A DNA stretch of 64,000 nucleotides from Dyadobacter linearis (lineage in GTDB: Bacteria; Bacteroidota; Bacteroidia; Cytophagales; Spirosomataceae): assembly GCF_907165045.1 (NCBI RefSeq), contig NZ_CAJRAU010000008.1, forward strand, positions 148,616-212,615, read 5' to 3'. The first letter of the stretch is position 1, and every line of letters starts with the position of its first letter. The position numbers were made by a program, and so were the translations under genes. Of this stretch, positions 1-9,094 are shown piece by piece. The notes beneath the pieces were generated by a model. It was not told where the DNA came from, made no database searches, and saw only the letters and a program-made list of their open reading frames with translations.

Positions 1-10
1 CGCGGAAATT

Positions 11-1387
11 TTGCTGAAAGGGCTGGGCTCGCTATGTTTTACAAGCGCTTTTCTTTTCCTATTCCCTTCGTTGATAGTTTTTGGAGATACTGAATTCCAA
101 CTTACTATCGTGCTTTCGTTTTATGTGTATTGTTTTGTTGTACTATTTACTTTCTCGCCTGACAAGCTCTTTCACGTCGTTTCGATTCCGCTTTTTACAC
201 AGTTTTTGCATTTGTTTCAAAAATATGCTTTCCCGGCCGGCGCTAATTCACTTTGGCGCTTAATGCCGTTTTTAATACTCATTCTGTACTTTCTCAATTT
301 TTTTGTCAAAAAGGAGATTACAATATCGGCTTACGAAAAGCTGTTTCTGATCGTCTGGATTGTGCTAGGCTTTTTTTATCTATCCATATCTCCAAATCTC
401 GGGCATATTATAGTAGGGGCGACTGTTCTCGGTCTGCTCATTTTGCCCTGCAATTTTATCTATCTGAGATTTGCAATGCAGGCAACAGACTTTTGCCGAA
501 AACTTGAAAAGTACTTATTTGTCAGCTACCTGATATTGGGCGTCGGGACTTTTGGTTTGGTTGTTGCCGGAGCCGCCTATAAAGGTTCGGATAACTTACT
601 GGCTACCAGGAATATTTCTGACACCAATATAACAATGGCCTATTTTGTACTACTATGGCCGTTTGCGATGCTGTATGCGAGCAGGTTCAGGCAGCAATTC
701 CTTCGTTTTATCACGAGTTCAGTGACTCTGGCGATTCTCGTCGCCGTGGTTGTACTTTCATTTTCAAGGGGAGCGGTATTGTTGATCGGCCCTTTTATCC
801 TGATTTCCCTCTGGCTCACTTCAAGGAAGGCGCTTATGCTTATTCTGATGATCCTTTCCGGCATAACCCTGCTCTTTCTGGCTCAAATCGAAACCTTCCT
901 TGCAACCCAGGATCTGACTTACTTCTGGAAACTTAGGTTTGGCGAAGCTTCAAAAGGAAATGCGATCAGTAAGCTGCTCGAAGCCAGCGGGAGAAATGAA
1001 ATCCAGGCAATCGCTTACAAATTGTTCCTGGACAGTCCGCTGGTTGGGCATGGTACCGGTAGCTTCGAAGTACTGGGTCCCGGTTATCGGGAAGCGCATT
1101 CACTTTGGTATACATTACTGGCAGAGAACGGGTTACTCGGAGTTATTCTGATGTACCTGCTTTTATTAAAATGCTTCTGCACTGTTTGGACGGTCAATGC
1201 CGGCGGGAGAAACTATATGGTAATGCCGCTCTCCATACTTTTTTACCTGCTATTCAACCACACTGTTGGAAGCGTTTTCGTGATCATCCCATCCAAAAGT
1301 GTGACCGTTAATTGTATAGCCCCAATTTTGCTTATATGCCAGTATTTCTATGCGAAACGCCAGGTTTCAACTTGTTTCGATGGCTAA
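11..1387 (+). CDS. O-antigen ligase / Wzy-like polysaccharide membrane protein (5' end may lie outside the window)
   Basis: Polytopic inner-membrane protein with about ten hydrophobic segments, likely joining or polymerising surface-polysaccharide chains on the periplasmic face. The C-terminal third carries the Wzy_C-type pattern: GHGTGSFEVLGPGYREAHS followed by LLAENGLLG and another membrane span, i.e. the large periplasmic loop with a conserved His and the E-x-G-L-L-G step. The first possible start is a TTG at base 11, but the frame is open to base 2, so the true start may be upstream. The next gene overlaps its stop by 8 bases, and that gene is a glycosyltransferase, which supports a polysaccharide role. 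Ligase and polymerase cannot be told apart from sequence alone. Confidence 0.75.
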   Translation: MLKGLGSLCFTSAFLFLFPSLIVFGDTEFQLTIVLSFYVYCFVVLFTFSPDKLFHVVSIPLFTQFLHLFQKYAFPAGANSLWRLMPFLILILYFLNFFVKKEITISAYEKLFLIVWIVLGFFYLSISPNLGHIIVGATVLGLLILPCNFIYLRFAMQATDFCRKLEKYLFVSYLILGVGTFGLVVAGAAYKGSDNLLATRNISDTNITMAYFVLLWPFAMLYASRFRQQFLRFITSSVTLAILVAVVVLSFSRGAVLLIGPFILISLWLTSRKALMLILMILSGITLLFLAQIETFLATQDLTYFWKLRFGEASKGNAISKLLEASGRNEIQAIAYKLFLDSPLVGHGTGSFEVLGPGYREAHSLWYTLLAENGLLGVILMYLLLLKCFCTVWTVNAGGRNYMVMPLSILFYLLFNHTVGSVFVIIPSKSVTVNCIAPILLICQYFYAKRQVSTCFDG

Positions 1388-2357
1388 CATATTGATTATC
1401 GGTCGGTTGCCCCCACCGATTGGTGGAGTCACTATCCACGTGAGCCGGCTGATCGAGAACCTGGAACGAATCGGTTTCAAAAATTTCGACTTCGCTGACT
1501 TGAATGAAGGTCTTCCGGGTGTCCTTTGGAAATTTGCCACAAACCGTGCGATCCACCTGCATGTGTCCAATCCTTACTGGCAATTGTGCGTGGCGCTGAT
1601 TTGCAGACTATTGCTGAAAAAACTGGTGGTCACCTACCATGGGAATTGGGGACGTTATGATTTGGCTGGAAATCTCTCCGTCACTTTATCCTGCTGGCTA
1701 GCGCACACTCCTATTATACAAAATGAGGAAAGTTTCAAAAAGGCATTTCAATGGAACAAGAATGCGAAACTAATCTCAACCTATCTCCACTCCGACCATA
1801 TTGCGCCGCTTGACCCAGACACTGCGTCACTGCTTTTGAATTTTACCAAAAAATACAAACTTATAACCTGCACGAATGCATGGAATGTAGCATTCGATAA
1901 ATACGGAAAGGAGATTTACGGAATTTCTGAGCTGGTTGAATGGGCTGCCGAAAACGAAAGTCATGCGTTAATCATTTCCGATCCCTCCGGCAACTATGCG
2001 CCGTTTATCAAACAGAAATATCAACATATTTCTGCTAATGTGTTGTTTCTGTCCATCCCGCACGATTTCAGGAACATCCTGAAAGTGTCAGATGCATTTA
2101 TCAGAAATACTTCTACGGACGGGGTATCTCTGTCAATTTGTGAAGCAATGGAGTTGAATGTACCGGTTTTAGCTTCGGATTCAGTAAGTCGGCCCGCACA
2201 TTGCCGCATATTCAAAAGTTTATGGCAACTGGATGTGGAAAGTGAAATCGTTGCGGGGAGAAAGATGCTTTCCGGCAGCAATAGCGAACTATGTGGCGGA
2301 GAGGTTATTCAAAGATTGATTGCGGTGTATCGGGAAATCCTGGCAGATAGAAGTTGA
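1380..2357 (+). CDS. Glycosyltransferase, GT4-like
   Basis: Predicted cytoplasmic GT-B glycosyltransferase. The N-terminus ANILIIGRLPPPIGGVTIH is the classical first Rossmann strand and glycine loop of the GT4 family. The C-terminal half has the donor-side pattern around FIRNTSTDGVSLSICEAME, ending in an E-rich helix where GT4 enzymes bind the nucleotide sugar. The ATG at 1380 is preferred over one at 1350, because the Rossmann strand should start at the N-terminus; it overlaps the upstream stop and suggests translational coupling. Sugar and acceptor are not predictable. Confidence 0.82.
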   Translation: MANILIIGRLPPPIGGVTIHVSRLIENLERIGFKNFDFADLNEGLPGVLWKFATNRAIHLHVSNPYWQLCVALICRLLLKKLVVTYHGNWGRYDLAGNLSVTLSCWLAHTPIIQNEESFKKAFQWNKNAKLISTYLHSDHIAPLDPDTASLLLNFTKKYKLITCTNAWNVAFDKYGKEIYGISELVEWAAENESHALIISDPSGNYAPFIKQKYQHISANVLFLSIPHDFRNILKVSDAFIRNTSTDGVSLSICEAMELNVPVLASDSVSRPAHCRIFKSLWQLDVESEIVAGRKMLSGSNSELCGGEVIQRLIAVYREILADRS

Positions 2358-2750
2358 GTGGCTGCAAAAAAACAAAGGCATAGAAAAATTTCCATGCCCT
2401 GTTTCACACTATACACACACTATATTTTTAATATCTATATCAATCTATTTGATGGCTCTCGGATTCAATTCCAATACCGCAAAATAACAAACTAAAGTAA
2501 TTAGAAAAAAACTTTCGATTGTGAATTTCTAAATTCTAATAAGAAAATAATGGATAATTTTTAAATACAATTCGGCAAAATCCATTAAGGTGTCAAATTT
2601 AGGGAAATATTCTTTAATAATTGCTCAAAGGTTTGCCTCTCGTTACATTCGTATACGCGAAATTTTAGTATTGTCTTTTTTGTTCCTAAGACAGATACGC
2701 GAAAATGAGAGGAGCTGCGCGATCGCGTTAACGAAATTAGATTACAGTAC
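2358..2750. other. Intergenic region between the glycosyltransferase and dnaG
   Basis: AT-rich stretch without a believable gene. A short hairpin (GGCAT at 2377-2381 with ATGCC at 2394-2398, helped by GAAA/TTTC inside) may end the polysaccharide transcript, though no strong T-run follows. No exact TAnnTTTG box with a spaced TTG was found upstream of dnaG; the nearest is TAGTATTG around 2666-2673, with one mismatch. Confidence 0.5.
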
Positions 2751-4748
2751 ATGAGGATCAATCCTGAAACCGTAGACCGCATCAAGCAGGCCGCCGACAT
2801 TGTGGAGGTGGTAGGAGATTTTGTGTCCCTAAAAAAAAAAGGTGCAAACTATTCAGCCTGCTGCCCGTTTCACAATGAAAAAACACCTTCTTTCAACGTA
2901 AACCCCGTCAGACAGATCTATAAGTGCTTTGGCTGCGGGGCTGCGGGCGATTCGATCAAGTTTGTAATGGATGTTGATAATGTAGGTTATGGAGAAGCAT
3001 TGCGCTATCTGGCCGGTAAATACAATATCGAGATCGAGGAGGAGGAGATGACCGATGAGGAAACACTCCGGCAAAACGAGCGGGAGAGTCTGTATATCGT
3101 GCTCAACTTCGCCAAGAATTTTTATCAAAACCAGCTCCAAAACTCAGACGAAGGACAGTCGATCGGATTGAGCTATTTCCGGGAAAGGGGATTTACGAAT
3201 GAGATCAGGCAGAAATTCGAGCTGGGTTACAGTCTGGACATCTGGGATTCTTTTTCCAAAGAGGCGCTTGAAAAAGGTTACTCGGCGGAGCTGCTCGAAA
3301 AAGCCGGGCTGCTGATTCCCCGGGAAGGCAGCAGCAGCGGCGGGTACGACAGGTTCAGAGGCCGGGTGATTTTTCCTATTCACCATGTCGGCGGAAAAGT
3401 GATCGCTTTCGGCGCGCGTATTCTGAAATCTGACAGCAGTTCGAAAGCCAATCAACCTAAATATTTAAACTCACCTGAAACGGCGGTTTATCACAAAAGT
3501 GATGTACTGTACGGAATATTTCAGGCCAAAAACGCAATACGGCAGCTTGATCATTGCTACCTGGTTGAGGGATATACAGACGTTATTTCACTGCATCAGG
3601 CTGGAATTGAGAACGTTGTAGCATCTTCGGGTACTTCACTCACGATCGAGCAAATCAAGCTGATCGGTCGTTTTACACCTAATGTAACAATACTTTACGA
3701 TGGGGATATTGCCGGGATAAAAGCTGCATTACGAGGTTTGGATCTGGTTTTAGAAGAAGGTCTGAATGTTAATATCGTATTATTTCCCGATGGCGACGAT
3801 CCCGATAGTTATGTGCGGAAAGTGGGTGCGGAGGCTTTCAAGCAATATTTAAAGAAAGCTTCAAAAGACTTTATCACATTTAAAACCGAAGTACTGCTAC
3901 AAGATGCGGGTGATGATCCTTTCCGGCTGGCTGCTGTGATTGGCGAAGTGGTGAGCAGTATCGTGAAGATCCCGGATGCGATCAAACGGCAGGTGTTTTT
4001 TCGGCGCACATCGGAAATGATGAAGGTGGATGAGCAAATGCTGATCACCGAGGGCAACAAGCTCGCGCGCAGACTTTCAACTCAGAAAAAACCTGAAAGA
4101 GCTCCGTTTCAACCCGGCAGTATGCCCGAGGGGCCGAATGATATTGGTTCGATGCCGGGGAATTTCACTTTTTCCGAAGACGACTTCAATCCTTTTGAGC
4201 CGGAGCCAGTCACGCACGAGGCGCCGCAAAAAAGTAAGTTATATTACCAGGAAGAAGCTTTTACGCGTCTTTTGGTGCTTTTTGGGACAAAGGAACTGGA
4301 ACCTACTATCACAGTTTGTCAATACGTACTCGGCGAGATTGATGGAATAGATTTTAAAGATCCCATTTTTCAACATTTGCTGACTCTCTTTCGCGAAAAC
4401 CTGGGGCGTAACTATGTACCGGACACAGACTATTTTCTCAATCACCACGAATCCGAAATCAGAACGTTGACAATAGGCTGGCTGACAAGTAAGTATGAGC
4501 TGAGCGGGCTCTGGTCTGAAAAGTATGAGATATATGTTCCGTTTGAGGCGGATGTATTGGACAAAACCGCCTTCGTGAATATCCTGCGGCTGAAAAAGGC
4601 GTTTATTGAGGAAAAAATGAAGGTATGTCTCGACCAGGCGGTACACGCAAAGTCTGAGGAGGAACAGACCAATATTATGGGCGAGTTTATTTTTTATAAG
4701 GGTATCAGTATGGCGGCTGCCAAAGAATTGGGAAGTGTTATCGGATAA
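2751..4748 (+). CDS. dnaG: DNA primase DnaG
   Basis: Synthesises RNA primers at the replication fork. Domains in order: CHC2 zinc-binding domain with C38, H41, C59 and C62 (CPFH ... CFGC); catalytic core with TOPRIM elements near residues 268-340, namely YLVEGYTDVISLHQAG with the metal-binding Glu and LYDGDIAGIKAA with the paired Asp residues; then a less conserved C-terminal helicase-binding region after an acidic, Pro-rich linker near residues 450-500. The length of 665 aa is normal for Bacteroidota. The ATG at 2751 gives the usual N-terminus (MRINPETVDRIKQAADIVEV). A short lipoprotein gene follows after 15 bases and may be co-transcribed. Confidence 0.97.
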   Translation: MRINPETVDRIKQAADIVEVVGDFVSLKKKGANYSACCPFHNEKTPSFNVNPVRQIYKCFGCGAAGDSIKFVMDVDNVGYGEALRYLAGKYNIEIEEEEMTDEETLRQNERESLYIVLNFAKNFYQNQLQNSDEGQSIGLSYFRERGFTNEIRQKFELGYSLDIWDSFSKEALEKGYSAELLEKAGLLIPREGSSSGGYDRFRGRVIFPIHHVGGKVIAFGARILKSDSSSKANQPKYLNSPETAVYHKSDVLYGIFQAKNAIRQLDHCYLVEGYTDVISLHQAGIENVVASSGTSLTIEQIKLIGRFTPNVTILYDGDIAGIKAALRGLDLVLEEGLNVNIVLFPDGDDPDSYVRKVGAEAFKQYLKKASKDFITFKTEVLLQDAGDDPFRLAAVIGEVVSSIVKIPDAIKRQVFFRRTSEMMKVDEQMLITEGNKLARRLSTQKKPERAPFQPGSMPEGPNDIGSMPGNFTFSEDDFNPFEPEPVTHEAPQKSKLYYQEEAFTRLLVLFGTKELEPTITVCQYVLGEIDGIDFKDPIFQHLLTLFRENLGRNYVPDTDYFLNHHESEIRTLTIGWLTSKYELSGLWSEKYEIYVPFEADVLDKTAFVNILRLKKAFIEEKMKVCLDQAVHAKSEEEQTNIMGEFIFYKGISMAAAKELGSVIG

Positions 4749-4763
4749 CTAAAATAGCTGATC

Positions 4764-5312
4764 ATGAAAAGTATCGTTTCTGCAACGCTGGGGCTGATTT
4801 TAATTGCAATGGCCAGTTGCAGCACCTCTTATAAAGTTTTAAAACCAAAGCAGGAAGACAATTTCAGGCTTTCGGATTATCCAACATTTGGGTTCTATGA
4901 AATCGAAGCTTCCGGTGATACGGTTTCAAAGAATTTTGAACAGAACGTTGAAGTTATCAAAGCGGCAGTCGCTCAGAATTTGCAGGCGAAAGGCCTCGAT
5001 GAGGCGCGGGACGCGAATTTGAAGGTAAATATCGCACTTTCAGTAGAGGAGAATGAGCAAACCAGACAAACCGATTTTCGGACGGACGGACTGCCGCGCT
5101 ACATGGGCCAGCGGCGTTATTCGTGGAAAAGTGAAGAGGTTGTAATAGGTAAATACAGGCAGGGAACATTGATGATTGACCTGGTGGATGCTGCAAATAA
5201 CAAGCTCGTGTGGCAGGGCGGCGCTTCTGGCATTATCCCGGAAAAGAGTAAGAATTTTAAGGAAGATATTGATCAGGCAGTCGCAGAGATTATAGGTCAA
5301 ATTCCAAAGTAA
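4764..5312 (+). CDS. DUF4136-like lipoprotein
   Basis: Small envelope lipoprotein of unknown role. A type II signal peptide is visible: charged MK, hydrophobic stretch, lipobox MASC near residues 16-19. The mature part (DYPTFGFYEIEASGD, a conserved central region, and a tail LVDAANNKLVWQGGASGII) matches the look of the DUF4136 family, which has the Y-x-T-F/Y-x-W/F opening and an 'N-K-L-V-W-Q-G' strand near the end. It lies 15 bases after dnaG and ends at a strong terminator. Confidence 0.75.
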   Translation: MKSIVSATLGLILIAMASCSTSYKVLKPKQEDNFRLSDYPTFGFYEIEASGDTVSKNFEQNVEVIKAAVAQNLQAKGLDEARDANLKVNIALSVEENEQTRQTDFRTDGLPRYMGQRRYSWKSEEVVIGKYRQGTLMIDLVDAANNKLVWQGGASGIIPEKSKNFKEDIDQAVAEIIGQIPK

Positions 5313-5320
5313 GACGCAGG

Positions 5321-5353
5321 AAAAAGGCCGGTTCGCTGCGAACCGGCCTTTTT
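5321..5353. terminator. Bidirectional intrinsic terminator
   Basis: Perfect 15-bp inverted repeat (AAAAAGGCCGGTTCG and its complement) with a 3-base loop and A/T tails on both sides. It sits between the convergent lipoprotein and YtxH genes and can serve both. Confidence 0.92.
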
Positions 5354-5376
5354 AATATCTTTATATGGGAGTGCGA

Positions 5377-5673
5377 TTAGTGATTTACTACGCCGCGCAC
5401 TTTGTCATTTACATTGTCAGCGACAGCACCAGCTTTGTCTTTCACCGTGCTTACGTTTTTCAGGAAGCCTTCTTTCAATTTATCAGCTAAAACAGATAGC
5501 TCTTCGAGGCTTTTTTCATATTTATCTTTGGCATTTCCCCCCAGGTCATTCGCTCTGTGCTTGATCAGCTTGCGAGTGTCTTTTCCGTTTTTAGGAGCAA
5601 CCAAAAGGCCGATTGCGATGCCTGTAAGCAATGCACCAATAGAGCCTATCAAAAATTTTTGATTCTTGTTCAT
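5377..5673 (-). CDS. YtxH domain-containing protein
   Basis: 98-residue protein with one N-terminal membrane segment (IGSIGALLTGIAIGLLVAP, about residues 10-28), directly followed by the KNGKDTRKLI motif typical of the YtxH family, then a charged amphipathic helical tail. Family members are often stress-related; the biochemical role is unknown. A CAAAAATA box on the + strand at 5720-5727 (TATTTTTG on the coding strand) could be its -7 element, but the nearest TTG is 27 bases away, outside the usual spacing. Confidence 0.85.
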   Translation of the reverse strand: MNKNQKFLIGSIGALLTGIAIGLLVAPKNGKDTRKLIKHRANDLGGNAKDKYEKSLEELSVLADKLKEGFLKNVSTVKDKAGAVADNVNDKVRGVVNH

Positions 5674-5729
5674 ATGAATTTCCTATTTTGTGATAATAAT
5701 AGATTAGAATAGCAAGCAACAAAAATACT

Positions 5730-6881
5730 GTGCCAATTTCTTTAAATACTTCTTCAATAGGCGGCCTCAAATATCTGACGGCGCTTTTCATTTCATTACA
5801 GGTCTCCCTGTCAATGCCGGCTTATGCACAATGGAGGGTTATGGATATCAAATCGAATATTCACATGCGGGCTGTTCACACCGTTTCGCCTACTATCTGC
5901 TGGGTTGGCGGCTCGAAAGGGACGATTTTGAAAACAACTAATGGCGGAAAGACCTGGGCAACGTATAAAGTACCCGGCGCCGACTCCCTGGATTTCCGGG
6001 ATGTGCATGCAATTAACAAGAATACATTGGTGGCGATGAGCGCAGGAGAATCCGAGAAAGGTCAGGCGAAAATATACCGGACCGAAGATGGCGGCGAGAG
6101 CTGGAACCTTGTGTACCAAACTACACAAAATGGGGTTTTTCTGGATGGAATCGACTTTTGGGATAAAAATAAAGGGATTTGTCTCGGTGATCCGATCGAC
6201 GGAAAACTGTTCATATTGACTACCGAAGACGGAGGTAAAAGCTGGGCTGAACTACCAATCGAAAAGCGTCCGGTGGCAGAACCCGGCGAAGCTTGCTTCG
6301 CTGCGAGCGGAACTTCTATTATTACTTTCGGAAAAAGCAATGTGTACATCGGCACCGGAGGATCGAAAATGGCGCGCGTTTTCAGGTCAGAAGATTTTGG
6401 GCAAAGCTGGAAAGTATCCGCAACGCCACTACCGGCTGGACCTACCAGCGGGATATTTGGGTTGAGGTTTTGGTCAAATAAAAATGGAATTGCTGTGGGC
6501 GGGGATTACAAAAAAACCACCGACTCGACATTAAATGTGCTGCTTACAAAAGACGGCGGAGTAACCTGGACTCTATCAAAAATGACCGTTCCGGCGGGCT
6601 TGAAAGAGTGTGTTGCATTGTATCAAAAAACCGACGCAATATGGACGGGGGAGACGCAGCTCCGGGCAGATGATTACGCACTCGTCGCCACCGGCCCGTC
6701 AGGCAGCAGCTATTCTATTGATCGAGGTAAATCGTGGCGGTTTTTGGGGAAAGAAGGATTTCACGCGGTCAGTTTCGCAGGAAATGTGGGTTACGGGGTA
6801 GGAGCCAGTGGTTTGATCGGGAAAGTGGAAAAGCTTTCTTTCAAAAAGAGAAAAAGAAAACTGGTATTTGTTGATGAATAG
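5730..6881 (+). CDS. Secreted YCF48/BNR-type beta-propeller protein
   Basis: Exported protein built from six Asp-box-like motifs spaced along the chain (TTNGGKTW, TEDGGESW, TEDGGKSW, SEDFGQSW, TKDGGVTW, SIDRGKSW), the signature of a sialidase-like or YCF48-like propeller. The N-terminal segment (YLTALFISLQVSLSMPAYAQW) reads as a signal peptide with AYA-Q cleavage near residue 34. The only start giving this signal peptide is a GTG at 5730. No catalytic residues of sialidases were recognised, so a binding or assembly role is more likely than hydrolysis. The basic tail KKRKRKL is unusual. Its start is 57 bases from the divergent YtxH gene. Confidence 0.83.
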   Translation: MPISLNTSSIGGLKYLTALFISLQVSLSMPAYAQWRVMDIKSNIHMRAVHTVSPTICWVGGSKGTILKTTNGGKTWATYKVPGADSLDFRDVHAINKNTLVAMSAGESEKGQAKIYRTEDGGESWNLVYQTTQNGVFLDGIDFWDKNKGICLGDPIDGKLFILTTEDGGKSWAELPIEKRPVAEPGEACFAASGTSIITFGKSNVYIGTGGSKMARVFRSEDFGQSWKVSATPLPAGPTSGIFGLRFWSNKNGIAVGGDYKKTTDSTLNVLLTKDGGVTWTLSKMTVPAGLKECVALYQKTDAIWTGETQLRADDYALVATGPSGSSYSIDRGKSWRFLGKEGFHAVSFAGNVGYGVGASGLIGKVEKLSFKKRKRKLVFVDE

Positions 6882-6898
6882 CCGGCTGAATGCCGGAT

Positions 6899-7906
6899 TT
6901 AAATCCTGTCAATCAACTCCTTCACTGTCCTGATCTCGCGGCCGGCCAGATGATCTGCAATGGCGGCGGCATGATCTCTTCCGTTTTCAATAAATACCTT
7001 TTCGGTAAATATCCCAGCCATGACCGTTCCGCAAAGGTAGAGTCCTGGTACATTCGTTTCGAAATTTTCGGTATTGAATGTAGGTACTTTCGTAGCCGGA
7101 TCCAGTTCTACGCCGCATCTTGTAAGTAAGTGTTCGTCAGGAAGATAGCCCACCAGCAAGAACACAAAGTCGGCCGGAAGCCACTCAGTTTCTCCCGTTT
7201 CAGTATTTCTGATCAGCATTCTGCCGGGTTCAATAGCCTCGGTTACACTATTGAATCGGGTGTGGATCTTGCCTTCTTTTACCCGGTTTTTAACATCAGG
7301 TACCAGCCAGTATTTCACTTTTGTCCTGAAATCTGCCTCCTTATGTACGATCGTTACGTGCGCATCGTGGCGATACAATTCCAATGCAGCCTCCACAGAA
7401 GAGTTGGAACCGCCTACCAGAACCACATTTGTATACGAATATTTAAAAGGCTCATCATAGTAATGCGAAACATTCGGCAGGTTTTCGCCAGGCACATTCA
7501 ACAATCTCGGCACATCGAAATACCCCGTAGCGAGTACTACATTTTTCGACTGAAAAATCTGCCCGTCGTTTGTATAAGTCAGAAAAGTGCCGTCTGGCTG
7601 CTTCTCGGCGCGATCTACATCTATAAATAACTTGAAGTTGAGGTTGTAGTAGCCGGCCACCTTGCGGTAATATTGCAGCGCCTCGTTGCGGCTGGCTTTC
7701 ACCTCGGAAATAGCGAAAGGTATCCCGCCGATCTCGATATTTTCAGCGGTGGAAAAAAAGCGCATTCTCCTCGGGTAGTTCCGGATCGACTCGGTCAGAT
7801 TTCCTTTTTCCAAAATCAGGTAATCCATGCCGCTTTTGGCAAGTTCCACGCCCATTGCCAGTCCACAAGGACCACCGCCGATTACTATAACATCGTAAAT
7901 GTGCAT
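6899..7906 (-). CDS. ypdA: YpdA-family FAD-dependent bacillithiol disulfide reductase (putative)
   Basis: Flavoprotein of the thioredoxin-reductase-like fold. It opens with the FAD-binding Rossmann motif (DVIVIGGGPCGLAMG) and has a second nucleotide-binding GGSNSSVEAALEL near residue 175 and a C-terminal FAD motif (GLYLCGTVMAG). It lacks the CxxC pair of thioredoxin reductase, as YpdA/Bdr proteins do. YpdA reduces bacillithiol disulfide with NADPH in Firmicutes; some Bacteroidota also make bacillithiol. The ATG at 7906 is chosen because the Rossmann strand begins right there and the length (335 aa) matches the family. A longer reading to 8302 would run through an 8-bp repeat tract and is rejected. 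Confidence 0.85.
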   Translation of the reverse strand: MHIYDVIVIGGGPCGLAMGVELAKSGMDYLILEKGNLTESIRNYPRRMRFFSTAENIEIGGIPFAISEVKASRNEALQYYRKVAGYYNLNFKLFIDVDRAEKQPDGTFLTYTNDGQIFQSKNVVLATGYFDVPRLLNVPGENLPNVSHYYDEPFKYSYTNVVLVGGSNSSVEAALELYRHDAHVTIVHKEADFRTKVKYWLVPDVKNRVKEGKIHTRFNSVTEAIEPGRMLIRNTETGETEWLPADFVFLLVGYLPDEHLLTRCGVELDPATKVPTFNTENFETNVPGLYLCGTVMAGIFTEKVFIENGRDHAAAIADHLAGREIRTVKELIDRI

Positions 7907-7959
7907 TACCTCAGATATGTTTTGATTCTTTGTATTTCCGGCAGCCTGCCCGCAATTCG

Positions 7960-8002
7960 CCGGAACGCCGGAGCGCCGGAGCGCCGGAATGCCGGAACGC
8001 CG
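7960..8002. repeat. 8-bp tandem repeat, five units
   Basis: Five head-to-tail copies of CCGGARYG (CCGGAACG, CCGGAGCG, CCGGAGCG, CCGGAATG, CCGGAACG) plus CCG, in the gap between the divergent ypdA and pabB genes. The period of 8 is not a multiple of 3, so this is not a coding repeat. Each unit carries the palindrome CCGG. Confidence 0.9.
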
Positions 8003-8092
8003 CCTATTCAATTTAACCCGGCAAATCGGATATTGGTTTCTGAACTTTGTAAATTCGCTTACGGTTAAAAATGAGCGATATTCCGCATAAAA

Positions 8093-9094
8093 TTGGAAAA
8101 CGGGCTGGACACTTTTACGGGCAATCTGAACAAATGGGGAAACGAAGGAATTCCGTTTGTTTTTCTTGTGGATTATAAGATGCAAAAGCCGCTCGCATGG
8201 AAGCTGACCGACATTCATCTGTCGGAAATAATGTTCGATCTGAATGGTTTTTCTAATCAAAAACGCAAGGTTGACAGCTTTTTGGGAGATTTTTCTTTCC
8301 ACAAATCACCTATATCTTTCGAGGAATACGAGCCGAAGTTCAATCACGTGATCGGCAATATCAGGGCTGGGAATTCATTTTTGCTGAATTTGTCTTTGCC
8401 TACGCCGGTAGAAACCAACCTGACTTTTAAGGAAATATTTGAATACAGTGACGCGCCTTACCGGTTTTGGTTAAAAGACCAGTTTGTGTGTTTTTCACCC
8501 GAAATATTTGTCAGAGTCAGTGGAAACCGAATTTCTTCTTTTCCGATGAAAGGCACTATCGATGCTTCGGTGCCGGATGCTGAAAATGTGATATTATCGG
8601 ATTTCAAAGAAGCTGCGGAACATGCGACGATCGTGGACCTGATCCGGAACGATTTGAGTATGGTGGCGGAAAAAGTTTGGGTCGAAAGGTATCGTTATAT
8701 TGATAAAGTGCAGGCTTACGACAAGACGCTTTTGCAGGTCAGCTCGGAAGTAGCAGGCATTTTGTCCAATGATTTTAATGGTAATTATGGCGATTTACTC
8801 TTGCATTTGCTTCCCGCTGGTTCCATCACCGGCGCTCCTAAGCCGAGTACTTTAAAGATCATCGAAGAGGCAGAAGGCTATGAAAGAGGCTATTACACTG
8901 GCATTATGGGTTATTTTGACGGCATAAATTTTGAAAGCGCGGTGATGATCCGTTTTATTGAAAACCAGAATGGAAAAATGGTTTTCAAAAGTGGCGGTGG
9001 AATTACGGCCCTGAGTAATGCACGAGGCGAGTACCAGGAATTGATTGACAAAGTTTATCTCCCATTCAACCATATCCCGCATGTTGTGTATTGA
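8093..9094 (+). CDS. pabB: Aminodeoxychorismate synthase component I (PabB-like)
   Basis: Chorismate-utilising enzyme converting chorismate plus ammonia into 4-amino-4-deoxychorismate for folate. The C-terminal chorismate-binding core is clear: FPMKGT carrying the lysine typical of PabB, VDLIRNDLS, LLPAGSITGAPK, GYYTGIMGYFDG and a closing GGGIT...EYQEL. At 333 aa it lacks most of the N-terminal domain of anthranilate synthase, as is common for Bacteroidota PabB. The start is a TTG at 8093; an ATG at 8071 is in another frame. It overlaps the class IV aminotransferase by 14 bases, the usual PabB-PabC pairing. Confidence 0.9.
   Translation: MENGLDTFTGNLNKWGNEGIPFVFLVDYKMQKPLAWKLTDIHLSEIMFDLNGFSNQKRKVDSFLGDFSFHKSPISFEEYEPKFNHVIGNIRAGNSFLLNLSLPTPVETNLTFKEIFEYSDAPYRFWLKDQFVCFSPEIFVRVSGNRISSFPMKGTIDASVPDAENVILSDFKEAAEHATIVDLIRNDLSMVAEKVWVERYRYIDKVQAYDKTLLQVSSEVAGILSNDFNGNYGDLLLHLLPAGSITGAPKPSTLKIIEEAEGYERGYYTGIMGYFDGINFESAVMIRFIENQNGKMVFKSGGGITALSNARGEYQELIDKVYLPFNHIPHVVY

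Noticed and set aside
6882..6896. Hairpin CCGGC-tgaat-GCCGG as terminator
   Set aside because: Only a 5-bp stem without a T-run; it may contribute between convergent genes but is too weak to list.
8071..8100. ATG 8071 as pabB start
   Set aside because: It is in another frame; the pabB frame has a stop at 8072-8074 and TTG 8093 is the first usable start.
7907..8302. Long N-terminal extension of the YpdA-type reductase
   Set aside because: It would pass through the 8-bp tandem repeat and overlap the divergent pabB gene; the Rossmann strand starts at the 7906 ATG.
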